Position numbers and translations under genes: made by a program | The notes under the pieces: generated by a model | Seen by the model: the letters and a program-made list of their open reading frames with translations, nothing else | What the model was told of the DNA's origin: nothing | Databases searched by the model: none | Assembly: GCA_001310555.1 (NCBI GenBank) | Contig: BAXO01000063.1 | Location: 1 to 31,850, forward strand | Reading direction: 5' to 3' | DNA from: Bacillus sp. JCM 19058 | GTDB taxonomy: Bacteria; Bacillota; Bacilli; Bacillales_H; Bacillaceae_D | DNA: 31,850 bases | Shown here: piece by piece, positions 10,651-18,493 of the stretch | Position numbering within the stretch: position 1 is the first letter of the stretch | Layout: each line of letters opens with the position of its first letter

Positions 10651-11056
10651 TGAAGCAATAAGCATTCAGGTAATCGCTGCACGATTCGTGTAGAGGAAAG
10701 TCCATGCTCGCACGGGCTGAGATGCCCGTAGTGTTCGTGCCTAGCCAATTCATAAGCTAGGGTAGTTCGGCTATTGCTGGACTAACGGCAAGGAGGACAC
10801 CTAAGTCTTTTGATACGGTGTGCATCCTTTGAAAGTGCCACAGTGACGAAGTCCGTTTGGAAACAAATGGAGTGGAACGCGGTAAACCCCTCGAGCGAGA
10901 AACCCAAAACATGGTAGGGGCATCTTCTTTGCCGGAAATGAACGGCGTTGAAGAACAGATTCATTTCTGTAGATAGATGATTACCACCGGAGTACGAGGC
11001 TCATCACCGTTTGCAGTACGATGGTACAGAACATGGCTTATCAAATGTTTATTAGA
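10651..11056 (+). ncRNA. rnpB: RNase P RNA, type B (Bacillus type)
   Basis: Catalytic RNA of RNase P, which matures tRNA 5' ends. Hallmark segments match B. subtilis rnpB: AGGAAAGTCCATGCTCGCAC, TGAGATGCCCGTAGTGTTC, GTGCCACAGTGACGAAGTC, GTGGAACGCGGTAAACCCC, GAGCGAGAAACCC, CTGTAGATAGATGATT and GCAGTACGATGG. The P1 closing helix can be read directly: AATAAGCATT (10657-10666) pairs with AATGTTTATT (11044-11053). The ends are set by this helix and are approximate by a few bases. It has its own promoter and terminator. Confidence 0.96.
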
Positions 11057-11082
11057 TGCAACGTTCATAAGAGAGACAGAAA

Positions 11083-11104
11083 CCCCTATATAGGGGCTTT
11101 TTTT
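11083..11104 (+). terminator. Intrinsic terminator of rnpB
   Basis: CCCCTATATAGGGG (11083-11096) is a self-complementary hairpin, followed by C and a run of seven T. Confidence 0.85.
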
Positions 11105-11391
11105 AGTGCTTGCTCTCACAACCTTCTTTAAGGCATTGGCGATTTGTCTGCAAGTGTAAAGGGACAAACCTCCAGCTAATTTCCGATGTGTCAGCTTACT
11201 AAAGCGAGCACATGTGAACTGAAGCGATTGTAGAGTGACAAGCTCAATTTTACATGATAAATCTCGCGCTCCGACTTTAATACATAAATGCATACACGCT
11301 TTAACGAGGGAAAATTTTTTTATTTACTTTCCCTAAGTAATGTTTTAAGATTATATTTAACTATTTGAAAATAGTAAAGGGGTCATAGATA
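11105..11391. other. Intergenic region between rnpB and the ABC importer operon
   Basis: No recognisable gene. A minus-strand reading frame starting at 11293 crosses this area and runs into rnpB, but it has no ribosome-binding site or known homology. A hairpin AGGGAAA (11307-11313) / TTTCCCT (11328-11334) with an AT-rich loop sits about 60 bases before the importer start and could be an operator or part of the promoter. No riboswitch or T-box pattern was recognised. Confidence 0.4.
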
Positions 11392-12418
11392 ATGAAAAGG
11401 TATTGGTTGAAGTGGACAGGTGTGGCAACGCTAGCATTTGCGTTAGCGGCATGCGGGACAGATGACGGAAATAATGACGGAGCGTCGTCTGAGCAAAATG
11501 GGGAGACAGAAGGGCCTGCGTCTGAGGAAACGTTTACAATCGGAGCAACCCAAATTCTTGAGCACCCTTCTTTAGATGCTGCATATGAAGGCTTTAAGCA
11601 AGCGATCGCCGATGCAGGACTTGAGGTAGAATTCGATTTTCAAAGCGCTCAAAACGATCAAAACAACGCGTCTGCGATTGCAAATAACTTTGTCGCTAAT
11701 CAAGTCGATTTGATTTTTGCCAATTCGACGCCGAGTGCGCAAAGTGCACTTCAGGCGACAAACGACATACCTATTTTGTTTACCTCTGTGACGAATGCGG
11801 TAGAGGGCGGGCTGGTTAGTGCGATGGATGAGCCTGGTGAAAATATTACCGGCGTCGTCGATTTGCATCCAGACGCTATCGAAAATACGGTTCACTTTAT
11901 GGACGAATACTTTTCTGATGCCAAGGTCGGTATCGTATATAATGCCGGAGAAGCCAACTCTGTTGCGCAAATGGACGAAATAGCCGTAGCGGCAGAGGAA
12001 ACAACGCTGGAGCTCGTTTCGAGGACCGTCGCTTCTTCAAGTGAGGTTCAGCAGGCTGTGTCATCTCTCGTCAGCGAAGTCGACATTCTCTACGTTTTTA
12101 CTGATAATACCGTCGTCTCGGCGCTGGAAACAGTAATCAGTGAGGCGAATTCTGCGGAGATTCCATTAATAGTCGGCGAGCGGATTCACTGGCACGAGGC
12201 GGTTTTGCGACATTCGGCATCGACTACCATACGCTCGGCTATCGTACGGGAGAGATGGCGGTAGACGTGTTGACGGGGAATAAAACAACGGCAGATATTC
12301 CAGTCGAATACCCAGGGAGCGATATGCAGCTGATTATTAATAAGGAAGCAGCTGAGAATCAAGGGGTCGAATGGAATGATGAATGGGATGATATTGCCGA
12401 GTTTTACGAGGAGAATAA
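11392..12418 (+). CDS. ABC transporter substrate-binding lipoprotein (ABC_sub_bind, COG2984), two frameshifts
   Basis: Extracellular solute-binding lipoprotein, about 342 residues after repair. ATG 11392 follows AAAGGGGTC. It has a Lys/Arg-led signal peptide with lipobox LAAC (lipidated Cys21), then a Ser/Glu/Gly-rich linker. The periplasmic-binding fold begins FTIGATQILEHPSLDAAYEGF and shows FANSTPSAQSAL and PILFTSVTNAVEGGLV, typical of the family. A missing base near 12180 restores the segment DSLARGGFATFGIDYHTLGYRTGEMAV. A second missing T near 12402-12405 would give a stop at 12416-12418. Without it, the frame reads through the following terminator hairpin and ends inside the permease gene, which is implausible. 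Some relatives are annotated as tryptophan transporters (TrpX), but the substrate here is unassigned. Confidence 0.88.
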
Positions 12419-12428
12419 CCGAAAAGGG

Positions 12429-12459
12429 AACCGACTGTCGAAGCGGCACGTCGGTTTTT
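12429..12459 (+). terminator. Intercistronic terminator/attenuator hairpin
   Basis: AACCGAC (12429-12435) pairs with GTCGGTT (12450-12456), followed by TTT. It lies between the binding-protein and permease genes, as expected for partial termination that leaves more binding protein than membrane components. Confidence 0.65.
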
Positions 12460-12475
12460 ATTCAGGAGGATTTAT

Positions 12476-13467
12476 ATGTTCATTGCTACTTTTAGTGCAC
12501 TTGAGTCAGGAATCATTTATGCGATCATGGCTCTCGGTGTTTATTTGAGTTTTCGAATACTCGATTTTCCAGACTTAACTGTAGACGGTAGCTTTGTCAC
12601 CGGAGCAGCAGTCGCGGCGATCTCGATTATTCATGGGATCCCTCCAGTTCTGGCAACGATTTTCGCTATGGTGGCAGGGTTTGCTGCGGGTACGATTACT
12701 GGAATCCTTCATACAAAAGGCAAAATTAACCCGTTGTTGGCCGGAATTTTAATGATGATTGCTCTTTATTCGATAAATTTACGGATTATGGGACGCCCTA
12801 ATGTCGCACTCCTCAATGAATCGACTGTTTTTACACAGCTGACTTCATTCTGGCAAAGCTTGGCATTGATTCAGCCTTAAACGGTTTATTGCAAACGATC
12901 GGGCTTTCACAATTTCCGAGAACCTGGGCGATTTTATTTCTCATGCTAATCGTCACGTTCGTCATAAAAATAGCGACCGATTATTTTTTGAAGACAGAGG
13001 TCGGGTTAGCTTTGCGTGCTACCGGTGATAATCAGAAAATGATTCGCAGCTTTTCCGCTAACACGGATGGGTTAATTATTATCGGGCTCGGCATCTCTAA
13101 TGCTTTTGTTGCTTTGGCAGGGGCTTTCATTGCACAATATGGCGGCTTTGCCGATGCTGGCATGGGAATCGGAATGATTATTATCGGTCTTGCTTCAGTT
13201 ATAATCGGAGAAGCACTATTCGGCACTAAAACGGTGATCCGAACTACGCTTGCCGTCATCGGAGGGGCAATTATTTATCGTATCGTCGTGACCTTGGCGC
13301 TGCGTATTGACTTTCTTGAAGCAGGGGATATGCGGCTCATAACCGCAGTTCTAGTCGTAATCGCATTAATTTCACCGAAATTAATTGCAGCGCGGAAAGA
13401 AAAAATTCGGCGCAGAAAGAAGAGGAACACACAAAAAGGAGGAGCCAGTCATGCTTCATCTGCATAA
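12476..13467 (+). CDS. ABC transporter permease (BPD_transp_2, COG4120), one frameshift
   Basis: Membrane subunit of the importer, 330 residues after repair. ATG 12476 follows a CAGGAGG site. Hydrophobic segments include SGIIYAIMALGVYLSFRILD, HGIPPVLATIFAMVAGFAAG, a cytoplasmic loop with EVGLALRATGDNQKMIRSF (the coupling region seen in this family), and further helices to a basic Lys/Arg tail. A missing C near 12859 creates a premature stop at 12880. Inserting it gives SLGIDSALNGLLQTIG and joins the two halves. Its end overlaps the ATPase start by 17 bases, typical of a coupled operon. The family also includes uncharacterised amino-acid or nucleoside-type transporters, so the cargo is open. 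Confidence 0.87.
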
Positions 13468-14244
13468 CCTGTCTGTCACCTTTAATGAAGGGACGATGGA
13501 TGAGAAAAAAGCGTTGCAAAATGTCAACCTATCATTGAAAAAAGGCGATTTCGTAACCATTATCGGAAGTAATGGTGCCGGAAAATCGACATTAATGAAT
13601 GTCATTTCTGGCTCGCTGACTCCGGATGTCGGTGAGGTGACGATCGATAAAAAAACGGTAACCTTTCTTCCTGAATATAAGCGCTCTCGTTTGATCGGAC
13701 GCGTCTTTCAGGATCCAATGGCAGGAACGGCGCCTCTATGACAATCGAGGAAAATTTGGCGCTTGCTTTTGCGAGAAACAAAAAACGTACGCTAAAAACG
13801 GGAGTGACAAAAAAACGGAAAAGTCTATTTAAAAGTCATCTGCAAACCTTGAATCTCGAGCTAGAAAAGCGATTAAATGCAAAGGTCGGTTTGTTGTCAG
13901 GCGGTGAGCGACAAGCGTTATCATTATTGATGGCCACCTTTACCGAGCCGAAGATTCTATTGCTTGACGAACATACGGCGGCACTTGATCCGTCTCGCGC
14001 GGAGTTGATCACGTCACTCACTCGTGACATCGTTGGAATGAATGGGCTGACGACATTGATGGTCACTCACAATATGCAGCAGGCGCTTGATTTAGGGAAC
14101 CGCCTAATTATGATGGACAAAGGCCAAATAATTCTCGATGTGGCTGGTGAAGAAAAGCAAAGGCTGACGATTGAAAAGCTGATGGAGGAGTTTCAGCGAA
14201 TTCGTGGCACAGTGCTTGAAAGCGATAGGGCGGTATTGGCTTAA
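13451..14244 (+). CDS. ABC transporter ATP-binding protein (COG1101), one frameshift
   Basis: Cytoplasmic ATPase of the importer, 264 residues after repair. ATG 13451 follows AAAAAGGAGG. It shows Walker A GSNGAGKST, Q-loop VFQDP, signature LSGGERQ, Walker B ILLLDEH (Glu as catalytic base) and H-loop VTH. A missing base near 13735 ends the first frame directly after MAGTAP; with it restored, the chain continues MTIEENLALAF. The gene ends the plus-strand operon, and a strong hairpin lies 43 bases after its stop. Confidence 0.92.
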
Positions 14245-14286
14245 TAATTTACAAAGAGGGCTGGGACAAAACGAGCGAAGAAACGT

Positions 14287-14332
14287 AAAAATGGTTCCGT
14301 TTATCAAAAAAAAGATAAGCGGAACCATTTTT
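14287..14332. terminator. Strong terminator after the ABC importer operon
   Basis: AAAAATGGTTCCG-TTATC (14287-14305) pairs with GATAA-CGGAACCATTTTT (14314-14332), with one G-U pair and an A8 loop. It is flanked by T on one side and A on the other, so it could act in both directions. The segment GGGCTGGGACAAAAC just upstream (14262-14279) resembles the ends of the element at 16999-17154. Confidence 0.8.
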
Positions 14333-14425
14333 GGTGGATGACTTTTATGATTCGCTGCGGAATCAAAAAAAGGGGTTGCGTATGAACTAGCTGCACATGG
14401 GAGTCAACGATGATCTTTAAAAATT

Positions 14426-14464
14426 CTCCTTCATCCAGTGGCGAATAGGTGCTGGATGAAGGAG
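14426..14464 (-). terminator. Terminator for the minus-strand isomerase/dioxygenase genes
   Basis: CTCCTTCATCCAG (14426-14438) and CTGGATGAAGGAG (14452-14464) form a perfect 13-bp stem. On the minus strand it is followed by AATTTTT and begins 5 bases after the stop codon. Confidence 0.75.
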
Positions 14465-14469
14465 GGGTT

Positions 14470-15301
14470 CTAGTTCACACGCTGCCATGCTTTCTCTAAA
14501 AGTCGTTTAAAGACAAGTGCTTGTTCCCATCGATCTGAAATCTCCGTCGGCTTATCGGTTGAGAAACGTGTCATGGAATAGTCTGGCGGTCCCAGTTCAC
14601 AAACAAGTGGAAGGACGTCGCCTTCCTTTGCATTTGCCCGCCAATAAGACATACCTGTTTCCCACCAGCGGATGAAACGTTCAACAGCTGGATGCTCGCC
14701 ATTTGTGCCGATATCGATTTGAATTTGGTGTCCATTGGAGACACGAGCATGAATGGCTGCTGTTCTTTTTAGTAAAGTATCAAAATAAGCTTCTGCTTCC
14801 TGCGAAAAACAACCTTCGCCAGCTAAGACATAATGCGATAAGTCGATCGTCAGCCTCAAATCAGGGATCGCCTTAACATAATCTACAGTTCGGATTAAAT
14901 CCTGTGTGATTCGCCCCCGATGTGTTTCAACATAGTAGGGAATCGCTACTTCTTTGGCTTCCTGCACGAGTGAACGCAATAAATGAATCGCCTCCTGCCC
15001 GATCAAGAAGTCACCCATGACCTGAGAGTTAATATACTGAACACCGAAATCTTTTGCTTGTCCTAATATGGCTCGCAGGTCTTCCGGCGAAGATGGAAAA
15101 GAGTGAATACCGAAACTAAATTGGTATTCATCAAGTAATCGTCTCCATTTATCTGCCTCATGTTTTTCCGGCAATGAACCGAGGATACCCGTAAAGCCGG
15201 CTTCTGCTATTTTTTTCGAATTTCTCTTCCATTGTCCATTCTCTTGTCCCATTTCCAAGTCCGATCATGGCCCACCAAGCTTGCTGAATGTCTGCTCTCA
15301 T
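14470..15301 (-). CDS. Sugar phosphate isomerase/epimerase-like TIM barrel protein, one frameshift
   Basis: Xylose-isomerase-like TIM barrel protein, 276 residues after repair. The best start is the second of two ATGs (15301), 7 bases after AAGGAG. The first 20 residues (MRADIQQAWWAMIGLGNGTR) are in another frame because of an extra base in the T7 run 15210-15216. Metal-binding positions of the family are visible: Glu in YYVETHRGR, Asp-x-x-His in TIDLSHY, His in AIHARVSNG and Glu in LVCELGPPDYS. It lies downstream of the dioxygenase-like gene on the same strand and ends at a dedicated terminator. Such pairs occur in carbohydrate or inositol catabolic loci, but the exact reaction cannot be read. 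Confidence 0.85.
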
Positions 15302-15490
15302 CATAAATCTCCTTTTCTCTTATTAATAAATGTCAGGTTTTACGTTATACACCGTTGATTTCTTGTTTTTTGCGATAGTCCTTTCCGGGCAGCAATATGT
15401 GAAAGTAACGATCCCTCATCGATTAAGCTGTTCGATGAGGGACAATCAATAAATCAGATACTCCCACTCTCTAGCCAGAACCAGATGCCT

Positions 15491-16290
15491 CTAATGGGGA
15501 TACACATCTTCAAACTCTGTTCCACATGGGCCTGAGTCTTGGTTGATTTCTGGTCGAACCTCTTCTCCATTTTCACGATAAAGCGGACTGTAGAATTGCC
15601 CGATCTTTGTCGTTGATTCACTTGCGTAGTGGCAAATGAAGGCACGACGGAATCGATCGGTTGTCTTATTACGGTAGGATCCATGAATCAGGCTGCCGTT
15701 AAAAAAATAAAACATCACCGGCATCCATCACAGCTGGAACGGCTTTTTTTTCCTTTTGGTACTTTGACAAAGTGATTCGTAAAGGATTCGTTTCGATCCG
15801 CTTCTTCTGGACAATAAATATCATCATTATTAGTTTGTGGAACAACAAGTAGACCCCCGTTTTCTTCGTCTGCCGGATCGATAGCTGCCCAGGCTGCGAT
15901 ACAGGTTCCCGGCTCTACTTTTAAATAAAAGTTATCTTGATGAAGCGCCTGTCCGCGAGATTTCGGTGGTTTGAAATAAAACATACTTTGAGCTGCTAAT
16001 GCTGGTTCATCATATAAGTCCTCTAATACATTCATGATATTTGGATCAAGCATATATTGCATGGCCGTCTCATTATAGCGGTGAGGATGCATCATGCGCG
16101 GGTAGCGTTTAAGTGGATCGGTTACTTCCTGATTGAGAGCAGGTTCGAAATATCCCGGAATAGGCGCATTACTTAGCCTCATAAATTCCTCCCTTAGCTC
16201 CTTTACTTGCTCAGGATTAAATAGACCTTTTACAACAAGATAACCATCTCGCTCAAAGGCTCGCTTTTGCTCGTTTGTTATCGCTTTCAT
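15491..16290 (-). CDS. Phytanoyl-CoA dioxygenase (PhyH)-family oxygenase, two frameshifts
   Basis: Fe(II)/2-oxoglutarate-dependent oxygenase fold, 265 residues after repair. ATG 16290 has AAAGGTG 8 bases upstream; a GTG at 16299 is a less likely start. Facial-triad residues are visible: H-x-D in ALHQDNFYL, and the distal His in LIHGSYRNKT, with the 2OG-binding Arg in RFRRAFICHY. Two extra bases break it, in the T8 run 15744-15751 and the A7 run 15701-15707. Repair yields KAVPAVMDAGDVLFFNGSL between the halves. The protein ends CGTEFEDVYPH. About 190 bases lie between it and the isomerase gene. Bacterial PhyH proteins act on varied small molecules; phytanoyl-CoA is not implied. Confidence 0.86.
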
Positions 16291-16434
16291 GATTGACACA
16301 CCTTTCTGAGTATAGCTGATGTAGGAGCAGTCACGAAAAGCTCATTCTTGATATACTTTCACCATCAGCATGTATTTTTAAAAATTCACTCTAGTTTGAT
16401 TGTAAAGCAAATATGGTGAAAAGGAATGAATAAT

Positions 16435-16960
16435 ATGACTAAAAACCTTAACGATCCTGCTATTTCATTAATTGATACTTCACCAGGCGTATTTGTTTGT
16501 GATCGTTTCACGCAATCCGAAGACGTCCTGAAGGCATGAGAGATTGGCTGGAGGAGTTTTTTCTGACAATGGATCATGCGGGGCGAGTATAGAGAGGAGG
16601 GAATGCGATTTTTGCAGCCAAAAACGATTCATCACTATCAAACGATGTATACGAGCTGGGAATTAATTGTGCTCATTCCTGCCAAGAGAAAACGGGGTGG
16701 GTCTTGAAGCAGCAAATGGACTGTTGCATGTAACCGTGGATTAACCGTTATAACAAAACCGAATGGTCGAGACTTTTCAATGGATGATTCGTAAATAAAT
16801 GAGGACTTCAATCATTTGCAAGAGTGCTGGGGGGTGAATGCGCCGGAAGAATTATTGTTAGTGGGGAATCAATCGCTCCGAACAAATTGTGAACAAAAGG
16901 TAGAGGCTCGGTGCTCAATTTCAAGTAAAAGTTAAACCGCTGAATGAGCGGAGCTGATAG
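16435..16960 (+). pseudogene. Decayed AraC-family regulator, no HTH
   Basis: Divergent from the PhyH-like gene. The first part opens at ATG 16435 behind AAAAGGA and reads ...SPGVFVCDRFTQSEDVLKA then stop (16537-16539). Further pieces in changing frames look like the sensor (cupin) half of AraC regulators: GMRDWL, FLQPKTIHHYQTMYTSWEL, EAANGLLHVTVD, then NAPEELLLVGNQSLR, which resembles the linker before the HTH. Several stops and shifts are not at homopolymers, and the two helix-turn-helix motifs are absent. This is therefore real decay plus truncation, unlike the single-base errors elsewhere. It probably once controlled the adjacent dioxygenase/isomerase genes. Identification is by eye from short matches. 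Confidence 0.6.
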
Positions 16961-16998
16961 GGCTGGGTGGCATGATGTGAATGAGTGGATCTAGCTGA

Positions 16999-17154
16999 AA
17001 AGAGGTTGGGACATAGCGTGATAAGGTCTTAATATCCGGGTGATGAGGGGTAGCAAGGTCGCTCCCGAAATTCTAGCTGACAGGGCTGGACTACATGCGT
17101 TGCTCGTCTATTTTTCGTCTTTTCTCCATCGCTTTTGTTCTGTCCCAATCTCTT
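16999..17154. repeat. 156-bp inverted-repeat element (MITE-like or repeat unit)
   Basis: AAGAGGTTGGGACA (16999-17012) and TGTCCCAATCTCTT (17141-17154) are near-perfect inverted ends. The inner flanks also partly match (AGCG / CGCT). It lies between the AraC remnant and the 2Fe-2S gene end and contains no gene. AGCTGA-AGGGCTGG occurs both before it (about 16957) and inside it (about 17078). A related GGGCTGGGACAAAAC lies at 14262-14279. Confidence 0.55.
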
Positions 17155-17187
17155 ACATTACGTCCCATTGTAATGGATAGGGGATGT

Positions 17188-17655
17188 TTATGATGAGTCT
17201 GTATTACTGCTGGACAGGACTGCTTGTACAGCTGCTTCAATTTCCCCGTATCCGGTGCATCGGCATATATTGGACTCGAGCCAATCTTTGATTATCGTAT
17301 GATCCGCATTAGGATATTTTTGAATTAAAGCATGGCAATTCATAATAAATCCTGGTGTGCAATAGCCGCACTGAAACGCAAATTTTTCGATAAATTGCGC
17401 TTGTATCGCTGTGTTTTGGAGCCCTTCAACAGTTGTTACCTGTTTGCCAACAGCTTCTATTGCTAGCATTAAGCAAGATTTTATCGGCTCTCCGTCTACA
17501 TGTATCGTGCAGGCACCGCAATCCCCGTTTAAACAGCCAGGCTTTGCCCCGGTTAAGCCAAGCTCACGCAGGATAAACAGCAATGTGTCCGCGTTACGAG
17601 CGTAAGCTAACCGTGTTTCACCATTTATCGATAATGATACTTCAGCTTTTGACAT
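17188..17655 (-). CDS. Mo-hydroxylase 2Fe-2S subunit (xanthine/aldehyde dehydrogenase type)
   Basis: Electron-transfer subunit with two [2Fe-2S] clusters, 155 residues. ATG 17655 is preceded by GGGAGGAGAG and overlaps the FAD gene stop by 14 bases. The N-terminal plant-ferredoxin-like domain has CLNGDCGAC plus a later Cys (PIKSC). The C-terminal helical domain has CGYCTPGFIM and NICRCTGY, the usual second-cluster motifs. The frame is intact. It is the last gene of the minus-strand Mo-hydroxylase operon, so electrons flow from Mo through both clusters to FAD. The subunit does not reveal the substrate. Confidence 0.94.
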   Translation of the reverse strand: MSKAEVSLSINGETRLAYARNADTLLFILRELGLTGAKPGCLNGDCGACTIHVDGEPIKSCLMLAIEAVGKQVTTVEGLQNTAIQAQFIEKFAFQCGYCTPGFIMNCHALIQKYPNADHTIIKDWLESNICRCTGYGEIEAAVQAVLSSSNTDSS

Positions 17656-18491
17656 GTTGCTCTCCTCCCAAGGCATCCAGTACATCGGATAACGTATTTT
17701 TCAAGACAAAAAGCCTGTACTCTGCTGAGCCATGAAGATCATTTAAAACAGGAGCAGGAATCCGTTGGATGGCTTCCTCTATTCTTTCTTCCTTTGTTAA
17801 GAGTTTAGCATTAATACTTTCCTCCATTTGCTCGGCGCGAAATGGAAACGAACATAATCCGCTGAAGGCCAATTTGATTTGCTCATTTTTCTTAAGTGCG
17901 GCTGCTGTTACTAAAGGATAGCCGACATCCCATTGTCTCCGCTTCTTCACGCACAGAAATGGCAAATCAATCTCCGCTTGTTCTGTGACGATTTGAACAA
18001 GAAATTCACCTTTCTCCAATTGCAGTGTTTCATTAAAGACTGTTGTTATTGGCACTTGCTTTCGGCCGTTCGGGCCTGCGATGATAACTTGGCTTTCCGT
18101 GAGCAGGAGAGGCAAAACGCTTTCCCTGTAAATAATATTTCCGCAAATATTTCCGCCCAATGTGATTTGGTTGCGGGCCACATGGTCGGCAATTTCGACA
18201 ATCGCTTTGTTCAAAAAAAGGGAATAGTGCCATTTCACGGATTTTGGTGAGAGAATGGGCTGAGCCTAAAATGAGCGTATTTGTATCATTTTCTACCGCG
18301 AGGCACTCCGGTATTGCCTTGATATCAATGACCGCACATGTTTTCAATCGATTGACCCTTCCGAGAGTAATGAGCTCTGTGCCACCTGAAAAGTAGAGCG
18401 GATTCTTTCCTTGTTCTTCAAGTGATTGATATAGTTGTGTGGCTTCCTCAATCGAGGTAGGCTTATAATACTCGAAATCAAATGTGATCAA
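17642..18491 (-). CDS. Mo-hydroxylase FAD-binding subunit, one frameshift
   Basis: FAD-binding (CoxM/XdhB-like) subunit, 282 residues after repair. TTG 18491 is the likely start, following AAAGGTGGTGG; it lies 2 bases after the Mo-subunit stop. FAD motifs are YFSGGTELITLG and QITLGGNICGNI. The A7 run 18213-18219 has one extra base; removal joins REMALFPF to LNKAIVEIADH. The C-terminal domain includes AALKKNEQIKLAFSGL. It sits between the Mo and 2Fe-2S genes, in the order Mo-FAD-FeS. Confidence 0.92.
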
Positions 18492-18493
18492 GC

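Noticed and set aside
10518..11293. Minus-strand frames over the RNase P RNA
   Set aside because: They cover a well identified structural RNA and have no family resemblance.
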